Below are positions 1-8,980 of a stretch of 64,000 nt of DNA, piece after piece. The notes under the pieces are model-generated. The model was not told the origin of the DNA. It did not search any database and saw only the letters and a program-made list of their open reading frames with translations. This DNA comes from Streptomyces cinnamoneus (GTDB lineage Bacteria; Actinomycetota; Actinomycetes; Streptomycetales; Streptomycetaceae). The number at the start of each line of letters is the position of its first letter. Positions within the stretch are counted from its first letter, which is position 1. The stretch is taken from the NCBI RefSeq assembly GCF_002939475.1, contig NZ_PKFQ01000001.1, positions 2,542,001 through 2,606,000 on the forward strand, in the 5' to 3' direction. Made by a program: the position numbers and the translations under genes.

Positions 1-1
1 G

Positions 2-1342
2 CGCGACCGCGACCTGCGGTCGGCGTTCCTCGCCGAGCTGGCCGAGGTGATGCTGCCCCTCGTCGAGGAGTTCGGCGACGTGGTCGAGCCGGAGCTGCGC
101 AAGGAGACCGACCCGGAGACGGGCGAGAAGGTGACCGTGGAGGTCGAGCTGTGCGCCGACGCGCCACAGCTGCTCGTGCCCGGCGCGGCGGGCGTGGAGT
201 ACGTCCGCCTGCTCGGCCGTTCCATGCGGTTCCGGCGCACCGCCGAGCAGGAGCCGGAGGCTCCGCATCCCGCTCCCCCGCGGGTGCCGCTGCTGGGGCG
301 GTGGCTGACGCACTTCGGCGAGCGGGCCCGCGTGCCCGGTTCGTCGCTGCTGCTGGCGATGACCCAGCTGCTCGGCCGGCACTGGGCGACGGGCCAGAGC
401 GTGCTGGAGGACCAGCACCTGGGCGCCCTGCTCGCCTGGATCGATCCCCCCGCGGGGCTCTCCGCCCCCGAGGCCGCCCTCCGCGCCGAGCTGGCCCGCC
501 ACCCCGACGGACAGCTGGTCCACCCGCCCGCCGGCCCCGCCACGGACCCGGCCTTCGACAACGCCCTCCTGGCCCCCGCCCTCGCCCGCCACGACGCCGG
601 CGTGCCCGGGGCGGGCGAGGAGATCCGCTCCCTGCTGGAAGCACAGCTGCGCCCGACGTGGGACGCCGTCTGGCAGGGCGTCGACCTGCTGCGCGCCCTG
701 CCCGAGGGGGCGCACGTCGCCGAGCGCTGGAAGCGCGACCGCTGGTCGTACACCGCGCACCGCGACCGCGTACGGGCCGGGGAGCCCCCTCAGCCGCGGC
801 GGGACGACGCCGTGACCGCCGCCCGCAAGCTCGCCGCCCGCGAGGGCGCGCAGGCCCAGCTCGACGCCCAGGAGGCGCTGGACGACCCGCTGGTGATGGC
901 CGCCCGGCGGCTGGCCGGCGAGGCGTTCGCCGGGGAGGTGACGGCCGTGGTGATGGAGTACTCGCAGGCCAAGGTGCCCCGCCCCCGGCCGCTGGTGACC
1001 GTCCGCACGGAGGACGCCCCGCACCTGTCCGAGGGCGTGAAGCTGCACCGGGCGCTGCCGGACGGCAGGTCCCAGCCGGCGGAGTTCGTGGGCCCGGCGG
1101 AGTCCGGGCCGGGCGGCGCCGGTCTGACCGTGCGGCTGACGGGCGGCATGGGGCGGGGCAGGGAGCCCGATCCCGGCACGGTGCCGGAGCCCGGCGACCG
1201 GGTGTGCTGGACCCTCTTCGAGCACGCGCCGCGGGGCGGACCCGAGCTGCCCGGGCCCGAGCGGACGCCGTGGACCCACGGCGGCCCGCCGGCCGCTCCC
1301 GACGACACCCCCGACCCGGTGACCGCGGAGGACCACCTGTGA
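2..1342 (+). CDS. Unknown protein, C-terminal part, coupled to a helicase gene
   Basis: The reading frame is already open at base 2, so the window cuts the gene and its start lies upstream. About 446 codons are visible and run to a TGA. I do not recognise a catalytic motif. The visible part has an Arg/Glu/Ala-rich alpha-helical middle and, near the C-terminus, a section that reads like a beta-rich module (VTVRTEDAPHLSEGVKLHRALP, then a Gly-rich turn region), ending in a Pro/Asp-rich tail. Its stop overlaps the GTG of the next gene (GTGA), so the two are almost certainly translationally coupled. I infer a partner or loading factor for that helicase; no function is assigned. Confidence 0.8.
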   Translation, partial: RDRDLRSAFLAELAEVMLPLVEEFGDVVEPELRKETDPETGEKVTVEVELCADAPQLLVPGAAGVEYVRLLGRSMRFRRTAEQEPEAPHPAPPRVPLLGRWLTHFGERARVPGSSLLLAMTQLLGRHWATGQSVLEDQHLGALLAWIDPPAGLSAPEAALRAELARHPDGQLVHPPAGPATDPAFDNALLAPALARHDAGVPGAGEEIRSLLEAQLRPTWDAVWQGVDLLRALPEGAHVAERWKRDRWSYTAHRDRVRAGEPPQPRRDDAVTAARKLAAREGAQAQLDAQEALDDPLVMAARRLAGEAFAGEVTAVVMEYSQAKVPRPRPLVTVRTEDAPHLSEGVKLHRALPDGRSQPAEFVGPAESGPGGAGLTVRLTGGMGRGREPDPGTVPEPGDRVCWTLFEHAPRGGPELPGPERTPWTHGGPPAAPDDTPDPVTAEDHL

Positions 1343-2700
1343 CCGTACGCATGGTGCGCGGCGTCGCCTTCGACCCCGCCGGGGCGGCGAAGGCGGCCAC
1401 CGACGCGATCCTGCGCGACACCCTGCACGGCCCGCACCGCGGGGTCGTCGTGGACTCCCCGCCGGGGGCGGGCAAGTCCACGCTGGTGGTGCGCGCCGCC
1501 CGGGAGCTGGCCGCCGCGGGCCGCCCGCTGATGATCGTCGCGCAGACCAACGCCCAGGTCGACGATCTGGTGCTGCGGCTGGCCGAGCAGGATCCCGGCC
1601 TGCCCGTCGGCCGGCTGCACAGCAGCGAGCGCCGGCCCTACGACCCCGCGCTGGACGCGCTCGGCTCCGTGGTGACGTCGTCGAGGGCGGCGGAGCTCGC
1701 CGGGCTGGACGTCGTCGTCTCCACGGCCGCGAAGTGGGCGCACACCAAGGTCGCCGAGCCCTGGGGGCACGCGATCGTCGACGAGGCCTACCAGATGCGG
1801 TCGGACGCGCTGCTGGCGGTGGCGGGGCTGTTCGAGCGGGCCCTGTTCGTGGGGGACCCGGGCCAGCTGGACCCGTTCAGCGTCGTGGGCGGTGACGGCT
1901 CGGCCCAGTGGGCGGGGCTGTCCTACGATCCCTCGGCCAGTGCCGTCAGCACGCTGCTGGCGCACAATCCGGAGCTGCCGCAGCACCGGCTGCCGGTGTC
2001 CTGGCGGCTGCCGGCCTCGGCCGCGCCGCTGGTCTCGGACGCCTTCTACCCCTACACGCCCTTCCGCAGCGGCACGGACCACGGCGACCGGCACCTGGGC
2101 TTCGGCGTGCCGTCCGACGGCTCCGGCCCGGACCGGGTGCTGGACGAGGCGGCCGCGTCGGGCTGGGGCCTGCTGGAGCTGCCGGCACGGCACACGCCCC
2201 GCACGGACCCCGAGGCGGTCGGCGCGGTGGCCCTGGTCGTCCGGCGGCTGCTGGACCGCGGGGGCGCGGTGACCAGCGAGCGCGGCCCGGAGCCGGTGCC
2301 GCTGACGGCGGACCGCGTGGCGGTGGGCACCGCGCACCGCGACCAGGCGGCGGCCGTCCGGGCGGCGCTCGCGTCGCTGGGGGTCGCCGGGGTCACGGTG
2401 GACACGGCCAACCGGCTCCAGGGCCGGGAGTTCGACGTGACGGTCGTGCTGCACCCGCTGTCGGGGCGCCCGGACGCGACGGCCTTCCACCTGGAGACGG
2501 GCCGCCTGTGCGTGCTGGCCTCGCGGCACCGCCACGCGTGCGTCGTGGTCTGCCGCGCGGGCGTGGACCGGCTGCTGGACGAGCACCCCTCGACGGAGCC
2601 GGTGCAGCTGGGCGTGACGGTGAAGTTCCCGGACGGCTGGGAGGCGAACCACGCGGTGCTGTCCCACCTCGCGGAGCACCGGATCGCCTGGCGGCCGTGA
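1339..2700 (+). CDS. Superfamily-1 (UPF1/Dna2-like) helicase or AAA ATPase
   Basis: A 453-residue P-loop NTPase. Near residue 40 is a Walker A motif (PPGAGKST). Further on come an Asp-Glu Walker B-like segment (AIVDEAYQM), a GDPGQLDPF motif typical of SF1 helicase motif III, and a C-terminal half with VDTANRLQGREFDVTVV and VLASRH, matching motifs V and VI of AAA_11/AAA_12 helicases. The usual reaction is ATP-driven unwinding or remodelling of nucleic acid; the substrate here is unknown. The GTG start overlaps the preceding stop. No nuclease domain is seen. The family call is firm, the biological role is not. Confidence 0.85.
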   Translation: MTVRMVRGVAFDPAGAAKAATDAILRDTLHGPHRGVVVDSPPGAGKSTLVVRAARELAAAGRPLMIVAQTNAQVDDLVLRLAEQDPGLPVGRLHSSERRPYDPALDALGSVVTSSRAAELAGLDVVVSTAAKWAHTKVAEPWGHAIVDEAYQMRSDALLAVAGLFERALFVGDPGQLDPFSVVGGDGSAQWAGLSYDPSASAVSTLLAHNPELPQHRLPVSWRLPASAAPLVSDAFYPYTPFRSGTDHGDRHLGFGVPSDGSGPDRVLDEAAASGWGLLELPARHTPRTDPEAVGAVALVVRRLLDRGGAVTSERGPEPVPLTADRVAVGTAHRDQAAAVRAALASLGVAGVTVDTANRLQGREFDVTVVLHPLSGRPDATAFHLETGRLCVLASRHRHACVVVCRAGVDRLLDEHPSTEPVQLGVTVKFPDGWEANHAVLSHLAEHRIAWRP

Positions 2701-2747
2701 CCGGCGCCCGGGCACCCGGCGCCCCGACCGGCGGCCGGGCGACACGC

Positions 2748-2773
2748 CGCCCCGCCGCTGGTGGGGCGGGGCG
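2748..2773 (+). terminator. Hairpin after the helicase gene
   Basis: Nine-bp perfect arms (CGCCCCGCC and GGCGGGGCG) around an 8-nt loop, 48 bases past the helicase stop. There is no T-run, as usual for Streptomyces terminators. Confidence 0.5.
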
Positions 2774-2849
2774 CGGGGCCCGGAGGCGGGGCGCACTTGC
2801 GCACGGCAGGACAATGGATGACGGTGCAGACGATTCTGGAGGTACCTAC

Positions 2850-3215
2850 ATGTGCGAGCCGAGGCAGGCTCCCGGCGCGGCGGACAGCGGTCCCCGCCGC
2901 CTGAAGCCCGCGCAGCTGCTCTTCGAGCCACCCGAGGCCGTCGCCGATCCGGAGCACTTCTTCGACCTCGAGTCCATCGAGGACCCGCGTGAGCTGCTGG
3001 CCCGCTCGACGGAGCTGGCGCTGGCCTTCCGCGCGGCAGCCGACCGGGCGACGGAGTACCAGGCGGTGGCGGCGGCTCAGCTCGCCGATCCCCGGCGCTT
3101 CGACAGACTGCCGACCGCGGTGATCGCGGAGCGCGCCGAGTGGAGCGAGGACTACGCGAAGAAGATGGTCGAATTCGGCCGTGACCTGCTGCGCGGCGGC
3201 AGCCCGGTCGACTGA
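2850..3215 (+). CDS. Small conserved-looking cytoplasmic protein, unknown function
   Basis: 121 residues, acidic and helical, with no signal peptide or membrane segment. A clear GGAGG lies 7 bases before the ATG, which decides the start. The central part (FFDLESIEDPRELLARSTEL) and the C-terminal part (RAEWSEDYAKKMVEFGRDLL) look like an alpha-helical bundle. No enzyme motif is visible. It follows the helicase after a hairpin, so it is probably its own transcription unit. I do not recognise the family. Confidence 0.7.
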   Translation: MCEPRQAPGAADSGPRRLKPAQLLFEPPEAVADPEHFFDLESIEDPRELLARSTELALAFRAAADRATEYQAVAAAQLADPRRFDRLPTAVIAERAEWSEDYAKKMVEFGRDLLRGGSPVD

Positions 3216-3349
3216 CCCGTACGGCCCATGGTCCTCGATCATGGGCCGCTGGCATATGCGGCCCACAAAGTAGCGCACCGTCGGCCACGGTGTCCCGATT
3301 TCCCGCAAGTACCCCGGGTGACCCCCCGCCCGCCGCGGACGATAGGGCC

Positions 3350-3934
3350 ATGAGCTCCCGGACGTACGAGACCCACCACGGCCCACGCCCCGCCCACCAC
3401 CGGCCCGCGTCGGCCTTCGTCACCCTCCCCGGGTCCGACTGGCTGGCCTCCGCCAGCCGCTTCCCCCGTAGCGTGCACGCCCTGTGGGCCGAGAGCCCGC
3501 TGTCCACGGTCGTGCTGCCGTGCGGCACGGTCTTCGACGTGATCAGCGCTCCGGCGCTGTTCGGCCGCCGGATGCTGGACCGCCTGTGGGCGCCGTCCGG
3601 GCCGGGCACGGGCCCGGTGGCGGCCCAGCGGGACCGGCTGCTGCTCTTCGCCGCCCCCGGCACGGCCCAGCGGCTGCCGGCGCTGCTGGGCTGGGAGGAG
3701 TGGGGCCGCGGCGGCCGGGCGGCACCGCCGCTGCTGTACTTCGGCACGGGCGACGCCGTGACCGTCCCGCCGCCGTGCCCGGCGCCCGAGGAGGCCGAGC
3801 CCCAGCCGCCGGCCTCCCGCTGGCTGGTCGCCCCGGAGAGCCGTGACCCCTGGCTGCCCGGCGCGGACGTGCTCCTGTGGGCCTGTGTCCGGGCGGCCCG
3901 GGCGGGCGGGGTACCCAAGGGAAGCACGGGCTGA
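3350..3934 (+). CDS. Uncharacterised protein resembling truncated prim-pol-like actinobacterial proteins
   Basis: 194 residues from the ATG. The N-terminal half (SDWLASASRFPRSVHALW, then STVVLPCGTVFDVISAPALFG) and the middle (RLLLFAAPGTAQRLPALL) resemble small Streptomyces proteins often annotated as bifunctional primase/polymerase N-terminal domain. No complete metal-binding triad can be pointed to, so catalytic activity is doubtful. The C-terminus ends in a short Trp/Ala helix. The next feature downstream is a tRNA-Lys promoter. The frame is convincing; the family assignment is a guess. Confidence 0.65.
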   Translation: MSSRTYETHHGPRPAHHRPASAFVTLPGSDWLASASRFPRSVHALWAESPLSTVVLPCGTVFDVISAPALFGRRMLDRLWAPSGPGTGPVAAQRDRLLLFAAPGTAQRLPALLGWEEWGRGGRAAPPLLYFGTGDAVTVPPPCPAPEEAEPQPPASRWLVAPESRDPWLPGADVLLWACVRAARAGGVPKGSTG

Positions 3935-3944
3935 AACATACGGA

Positions 3945-3975
3945 TTTTCTTTCCACCGGATCAGGGTGCTAAAGT
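3945..3975 (+). promoter_or_regulatory. Probable promoter of tRNA-Lys copy 1
   Basis: A TAAAGT -10 element at 3970-3975 lies about 15 bases before the mature tRNA 5' end, with a T-rich -35 region around 3945-3951. The -35 is poor; the call rests on position. Confidence 0.35.
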
Positions 3976-3990
3976 CTTCCACGTCAGCAG

Positions 3991-4064
3991 GCGCCGCTAG
4001 CTCAGTTGGTTAGAGCAGCTGACTCTTAATCAGCGGGTCCGGGGTTCGAGTCCCTGGCGGCGCA
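3991..4064 (+). tRNA. tRNA-Lys (anticodon CUU), copy 1 of 3
   Basis: A complete cloverleaf. The acceptor stem pairs GCGCCGC (3991-3997) with GCGGCGC (4057-4063), the anticodon stem is GCTGA/TCAGC around CTCTTAA (anticodon CTT), and the T-arm carries GGTTCGAGTCC. The discriminator is A at 4064 and CCA is not encoded. Two further copies, identical in the tRNA body, follow at 9847 and 14275. Confidence 0.98.
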
Positions 4065-4071
4065 CAGACAG

Positions 4072-4105
4072 ACGAAGGGCCTCACCGCAAGGTGAGGCCC
4101 TTCGT
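4072..4105 (+). terminator. Terminator of tRNA-Lys copy 1
   Basis: A perfect 15-bp stem (ACGAAGGGCCTCACC with its complement) closed by a GCAA tetraloop, beginning 8 bases after the tRNA. It also lies downstream of the convergent metalloprotease gene and could serve both strands. Confidence 0.9.
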
Positions 4106-4149
4106 CGCGCGCCCTGCTCTTCGTGCGCCCGGCGGCCCCCGGGCGGCCC

Positions 4150-5412
4150 TCACCCCCGCGTCACCCGCACCCTCCACGCACCGTTCGGCGCGCGCCCCCG
4201 CACTTCCACCCGCACACCGTCGGACACCGCGTTCAGGGACTCGCCGACGCCCAGCGGGGCGTCCGCGAGGGGCGGGTAGACGGACTCGCCCCAGCAGGCG
4301 TGGCCGCCCGGATGGCCGTCCAGCACCTGGATGGGCCCGGCGCCCGAGGCGGTGTCGCTGCGCACCCGGTAGACCAGCACCCCCTCCGTACAGGTGGCCG
4401 AGTCGTTGCCGGAGGCACCCCGCGCCTCGACGGCGACGACGCTGTTCGCCCCCGTGCGGACGACCAGGAGCCGGGTGCGGGCGTCCACGCCCGGACGCAT
4501 CGGCGCCTCGATGGGCAGGAGGGTGTGCGCGCTCGCGCCCTGCGCGTTGACGCAGTCGACCTGGCGCGGGGCCAGCCAGCCCAGTTTCCACTTGTGCCAG
4601 CCGAAGGGGTCGGAGGCGAGCCCGAACTGGCTGCCCATGAGGTCCCAGTCGCCGACGTGGGTGTCCCAGTCGCCCTTGCCGTCCGTGGGCCGGTGGTACA
4701 GGTCGGGCAGGTCCAGGACGTGCCCGGTCTCGTGGGCGAGCACGTTGCGGTCCGGCGGGTGGTGCTCGAAGACGGTGACCACGCGGCGCAGCTCGGTGCC
4801 GTCGACCCGCACGGGCTCGTCGAGGTTGACCACCTTCGTCGCGTCCGAGTCGACGCCCGGCGCGTCCGGGTCGGCGACGAGGTAGACGAGGTGGTAGCGC
4901 CGGAAGTCGACGCTCTTGTCGACGGCCGCGATGGCGTCGCGCAGGTAGGCCGAGCGCTGCTCGCCGTCCCAGTCGCGCTGTATGTGGTACTCGCCGGAGG
5001 GCCGGGGCATCTGGAACCACCGCTTCAGGGAGTGGACGCGCAGCGAGAACCTCCCGTAGGAGGCCCGCTCGAAGAAACGGGAGGTGCCGGGGAAGTGGTC
5101 GGCGGTGAGCCGGTCGGGCGTGACGAAGGGCTTGGAGTCCGGGAACGAGAGGAAGACCATGACGGCGTCGAGCCGCCCGACGGGGCGGGGGTACTCGCTG
5201 TTCCAGGTGTCCAGGCCCTCGGAGTGGTGTGCCTGGGATCGGGGCAGCGCGCAGGGGCCGCCGGGCCCCGCCGCGTGCGCCGGGGCGGCGACCATGGTGG
5301 TGGCGATGGCGCACAGACAGGTGAGCACGGCCCCCAAACGGCGCAGCCGGGACCGCTCCATGCAGCGCAAGCGCGGCCGGTCCACTCCCATGGGTGTCTG
5401 CGGACGCACCAC
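4150..5412 (-). CDS. Secreted M6-family (immune inhibitor A-like) metalloprotease
   Basis: 420 residues. A basic N-terminus and hydrophobic core ending in AAPAHA (residue 47) form a signal peptide, so the protein is exported. The zinc motif HETGH is at residues 227-231, followed by DLPDLY and a DLMGSQ Met-turn, which identifies the M6 family. GGAGG sits 8 bases before the GTG at 5412, better than any internal ATG. A Cys-containing C-terminal beta region follows the catalytic domain. It probably degrades extracellular protein. It runs divergently from the cyclic-di-GMP gene and convergently to tRNA-Lys copy 1. Confidence 0.88.
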   Translation of the reverse strand: MVRPQTPMGVDRPRLRCMERSRLRRLGAVLTCLCAIATTMVAAPAHAAGPGGPCALPRSQAHHSEGLDTWNSEYPRPVGRLDAVMVFLSFPDSKPFVTPDRLTADHFPGTSRFFERASYGRFSLRVHSLKRWFQMPRPSGEYHIQRDWDGEQRSAYLRDAIAAVDKSVDFRRYHLVYLVADPDAPGVDSDATKVVNLDEPVRVDGTELRRVVTVFEHHPPDRNVLAHETGHVLDLPDLYHRPTDGKGDWDTHVGDWDLMGSQFGLASDPFGWHKWKLGWLAPRQVDCVNAQGASAHTLLPIEAPMRPGVDARTRLLVVRTGANSVVAVEARGASGNDSATCTEGVLVYRVRSDTASGAGPIQVLDGHPGGHACWGESVYPPLADAPLGVGESLNAVSDGVRVEVRGRAPNGAWRVRVTRG

Positions 5413-5522
5413 GTCGACCTCCGGGGACGGAATCGGGAGACCTCATCCACCCTCTTGTTATTTGCGGTGTTATGCCCCGTTTCACTACCCCAGTCGAGTG
5501 ACTAAGCCGACTTCTGGGTACA

Positions 5523-5535
5523 TCACACTCGGTCA
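5523..5535. promoter_or_regulatory. Putative BldD box
   Basis: TCACACTCGGTCA fits the BldD consensus TNAC-N5-GTNA at both half-sites. It lies in the divergent region between the M6 protease and the GGDEF-EAL gene, about 290 bases before the chosen start of the latter. In S. coelicolor the cyclic-di-GMP gene cdgA is a known BldD target. The match is seen; binding is inferred. Confidence 0.55.
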
Positions 5536-5820
5536 CGGATGGTCAATCGAGAACGGCAGTCGACAAATGCGTCATGCCGCCGTGGGCGGGAACGCGCACG
5601 GGCGGGCATGGACAGACACAATCGGTCGGCCCCACGCCGACGGCTCCCCCGCTCACGGCCGGGCCGCTGGAACGGGCCCTGCGCGGGCTCTATGCTCGCC
5701 ACACTTCCAGCACGGAATCCCCCTACAGGCGGCCATTTGCCGCCTTTTCCACCACGCGTACGAGAGACCCGAAACCCGCACGGGAACCGTGCGGGAACAC
5801 ATGCCACGCGGGAGCGAGCG

Positions 5821-7590
5821 TTGAGCGGAACACTCGACGGCAAGGGCGGCACGCCCGGTTCCGAGCCGCCAGTCGTCACGCCAGTCGTCACGCAACGTCA
5901 CGTCACTTCTCAGGAATTCCGCGCCGCCTTCCGAGCCGCAGAGCTCGGCATGGCCGTCGTCGACCGCGACGGCCTCGTACGCACCGCCAACGACGCGCTG
6001 GGCGCGCTGCTCGGCACCGACCCGGCCCGACTCCAGGACTCCCCCGCGGCGGAGTTCACCGGGCTGACGGAGGACTCCCGGACCTGGAGCGCCTACCGCG
6101 ACGTGCTGCTCGGCCGCCGCGACCGCCTCCACTGCACCCGCAGGCTCAGACCGGCCGCCGGGCAGGGCGTGTGGGCCGAGGTGACCGTCACCCCGCTGCC
6201 CGAGACGCGCGACGCGCTGCTGTCGGTGGCCGACATCAGCGACCGGCGCGACCTGCGGGCCCGGCTGCGGCACCTGCGGATGCACGACCCGGTGACCCGA
6301 CTGCCCAACCGCAGTCTGTTCTTCGAGCGGCTGGCGGCCGCGCTCGCCGCCACGGCCGTGGCGGGCGGCAGCGGCCGGATCGGCCTGTGCTACCTCGACC
6401 TGGACGGGTTCAAGGCCGTCAACGACACCCTCGGCCACGGTGCCGGCGACCGGCTGCTCGGCGCGGTGGCCCGGCGACTGACGGAGTGCGCGGCGCCCGG
6501 GGGCCACCTCGTGGCCCGGCTCGGGGGCGACGAGTTCGCCCTGCTCGTGGAGGAGTCCCGGGGCACCGAGCAGCTGATCGACCTCGCCGCGTCCGTCCAG
6601 TCCGCGCTCTCGCGGCCGTTCGAGGTCTCCGGGCAGCGGCTGGCGGTGTCGGCGAGCATCGGCGTGGTCGAGCGCCCGGCGGCCGGGACGCACGCCACCG
6701 AGCTGATGCAGGCCGCCGACACCACGCTGTACTGGGCCAAGGCGGACGGCAAGGCCCGCTGGACCCTCTTCGACCCCGAGCGCAACGCCCACCGGGTCAC
6801 CCGGCAGACGCTCTCCAGCACCCTGCGCCCGGCGGTCGAGCGCGAGGAGTTCGACCTGCAGTACCAGCCGCTGGTGGGGCTCGGGGACGGCGTCGTACGG
6901 GGGGTGGAGGCGCTGGTGCGCTGGCACCACCCGCAGTTCGGGACGCTGGCCCCGAACCGGTTCATCGGCCTGGCGGAGGAGACCGGTGCGATCGTCCCGC
7001 TGGGCCGCTGGGTCCTCGCCACCGCGTGCCGCCAGGCCCGCCGCTGGCAGCTCGACCACCCCTGCGAGCCGCTCGTGGTCAGCGTGAACGTGGCGGTGCG
7101 TCAGGTGTGGGACTCCGACCTGGTCGCGGACGTCGCCGGGATCCTCGCCGAGACCGGGCTGCCGCCGAGCCTGCTCCAGCTGGAGCTCACCGAGTCGGCG
7201 GTGATGGGCTCGGGCGGCCGCCCCCTGCAACAGCTCCAGGCGCTCAGCGACATGGGCGTCGCCATCGCCATCGACGACTTCGGCACGGGCTACTCCAACC
7301 TCGCCTACCTCAGCCGGCTGCCCGTCTCCACGCTGAAGCTCGACGGCTCCTTCGTGCACGGCTTCCGCACCCAGGAGCACCCGAACCCCGCCGACGAGAC
7401 GATCGTCGAGGCCCTCGTCCAGCTCGCGCACCGGCTGGGTCTGACGGTCACGGCGGAGTGCGTGGAGAGCGCGGAGCAGGCGGAACGGCTGGGCCGGATC
7501 GGCTGCGACACCGGGCAGGGGTGGTTCTACTCCCGCCCGGTGCCGGCCGAGCGGATCTCGGCGCTGCTGAGCACGGGGGTGCGCTCCTGA
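5821..7590 (+). CDS. cdgA: PAS-GGDEF-EAL cyclic-di-GMP turnover protein (CdgA-like)
   Basis: Makes and/or breaks cyclic-di-GMP, the second messenger that controls BldD and development. From a TTG at 5821 preceded by GGAG, the protein has 589 residues: a PAS domain around 30-140, a GGDEF domain with intact GGDEF at 235-239, and an EAL domain with EAL at 363-365 plus ELTES, DDFGTG and AECVE. Both active sites therefore look intact. The frame stays open upstream to 5539, but the extra N-terminus is Arg/Pro-rich and lacks a ribosome site, so I reject it. The resulting leader of about 400 bases holds a BldD-like box. The cdgA name rests on domain order and remembered neighbourhood. Confidence 0.85.
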   Translation: MSGTLDGKGGTPGSEPPVVTPVVTQRHVTSQEFRAAFRAAELGMAVVDRDGLVRTANDALGALLGTDPARLQDSPAAEFTGLTEDSRTWSAYRDVLLGRRDRLHCTRRLRPAAGQGVWAEVTVTPLPETRDALLSVADISDRRDLRARLRHLRMHDPVTRLPNRSLFFERLAAALAATAVAGGSGRIGLCYLDLDGFKAVNDTLGHGAGDRLLGAVARRLTECAAPGGHLVARLGGDEFALLVEESRGTEQLIDLAASVQSALSRPFEVSGQRLAVSASIGVVERPAAGTHATELMQAADTTLYWAKADGKARWTLFDPERNAHRVTRQTLSSTLRPAVEREEFDLQYQPLVGLGDGVVRGVEALVRWHHPQFGTLAPNRFIGLAEETGAIVPLGRWVLATACRQARRWQLDHPCEPLVVSVNVAVRQVWDSDLVADVAGILAETGLPPSLLQLELTESAVMGSGGRPLQQLQALSDMGVAIAIDDFGTGYSNLAYLSRLPVSTLKLDGSFVHGFRTQEHPNPADETIVEALVQLAHRLGLTVTAECVESAEQAERLGRIGCDTGQGWFYSRPVPAERISALLSTGVRS

Positions 7591-7617
7591 ACACCGGGGC
7601 CTCCGCCCGGCCCCGGT

Positions 7618-8736
7618 TCAGCGGGCGGCGGGCCCGGGTCCGCCGCCCGGCAGCCCGTACGCGTCCGCGATCAGCTCGTAGCTGCGCAGCCGCGCGGCCG
7701 GGCCGTGCGCGTTGGTGGTGATCATCAATTCGTCCACCCCGGTCCGCTCGACCAGCGCGTCCAGCCCCGCGCGCACCTCGTCCGGCGTGCCGAAGACCAC
7801 GTTGCGCAGCCAGTCGGCGACGAACTCCTGCTCGGCGGGGCCGAAGGCGTACCGCTCCGCCTCCTCCGGCGACGGGATCAGCCCCGGCCGCCCGGTGCGC
7901 AGCCGCAGCATCGCGAGGGCCCCGGTGAGGACCTGGCGGCGCGCCTCGCGCGCGTCGTCCGCGGCGAAGGCCTGCACGCCGATCTTGGCGTACGGGCGGT
8001 CGAGGACGGCGGACGGCCGGAAGGACTCCCGGTACAGCTCCAGCGCGGGCAGGGTGCCGGCCGCGGAGAAGTGGTGCGCGAAGGAGAACGGCAGGCCGAG
8101 CAGCCCGGCCAGCCGCGCGCTGAAGCCGGACGAGCCGAGCAGCCAGACGACGGGCCGGTCCGCCCGCTGCACCCCGCCGGGCACCCGGCCCTGCACGGGC
8201 CCGGGAACGGCGTGGATCCGGCCGTAGGGGTGGCCCTCGGGGAAGTCGTCGTCGAGGAAGCGCGTCAGCTCGGAGAGCTGCTGCGGGAATTCGTCCGCGC
8301 CCTCGGCGAGCCGGTCCTGGCGGCGCAGGGCCGCGGCGGTGGCGCCGTCCGTGCCGGGGGCCCGCCCCAGGCCGAGGTCGACCCGGCCCGGGGCGAGGGC
8401 CTCCAGCGTCCCGAACTGCTCGGCGATCACCAGCGGGGCGTGGTTGGGCAGCATCACGCCGCCGGAGCCCAGGCGGATGCGCTCGGTGTGGGCGGCGAGG
8501 TGGGCCAGGACGACGGCCGGGGAGGAGCTGGCGATGCCGGGCATCGAGTGGTGCTCGGCCACCCACAGCCGGTGGTAGCCGCGCCGCTCGGCGAGCCGGG
8601 CGAGTTCGACGGTCGTGCCGAGCGCCTGCCGGGCCGTCCGGCCGCTGCCGACCGGCGCGAGGTCGAGTACGGACAGCGGCACGGGGGCGCTGCCGAGGGC
8701 GCTCGCCCGGATCATGTCGTCCTGTGCATCGGCCAC
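7618..8736 (-). CDS. LLM-class flavin-dependent oxidoreductase
   Basis: A bacterial-luciferase-like monooxygenase of 372 residues. Characteristic stretches are [20 protein letters not shown] near the N-terminus, [13 protein letters not shown], and [15 protein letters not shown], which together mark the single-chain subgroup that uses reduced F420 or FMN. The GTG start is supported by GGGAGG 9 bases upstream; a longer N-terminus is possible but has no ribosome site. It converges on the cdgA-like gene 27 bases away. The substrate is unknown; it is cytoplasmic. Confidence 0.88.
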   Translation of the reverse strand: MADAQDDMIRASALGSAPVPLSVLDLAPVGSGRTARQALGTTVELARLAERRGYHRLWVAEHHSMPGIASSSPAVVLAHLAAHTERIRLGSGGVMLPNHAPLVIAEQFGTLEALAPGRVDLGLGRAPGTDGATAAALRRQDRLAEGADEFPQQLSELTRFLDDDFPEGHPYGRIHAVPGPVQGRVPGGVQRADRPVVWLLGSSGFSARLAGLLGLPFSFAHHFSAAGTLPALELYRESFRPSAVLDRPYAKIGVQAFAADDAREARRQVLTGALAMLRLRTGRPGLIPSPEEAERYAFGPAEQEFVADWLRNVVFGTPDEVRAGLDALVERTGVDELMITTNAHGPAARLRSYELIADAYGLPGGGPGPAAR

Positions 8737-8980
8737 GGTGGCCCGCCTCCCTGATCGGTGGTGCGCGTGGAACGGTTCCACGCCCGACCTCAGGGAACCG
8801 GAGACAAACTCCGGTTATTCCAGCCCCCCACCTCGCGACACGGGCATATGCCAAGGTCACAAGCTCCAGTACATGGGGTACGCAACCCGGCTCAATTCTG
8901 CTCAACACCCTCTCCGCGCCGCGGTTTTCGCCCTTATCGTGGAGAGCGGACAGCCGAGAGGAAACCGCTAAGGGGATGCC

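Noticed and set aside
790..3939. A 1049-codon open frame on the minus strand across the helicase genes
   Set aside because: It is a GC-rich shadow. Its translation is Arg/Gly/Pro/Ser-rich without domains, while the plus-strand frames carry clear helicase motifs and overlapping start and stop signals.
5539..5820. Extension of the cyclic-di-GMP protein to the start of its open frame
   Set aside because: The extra 94 residues are Arg/Pro-rich without domain, and no ribosome site precedes that start; the TTG at 5821 has GGAG.
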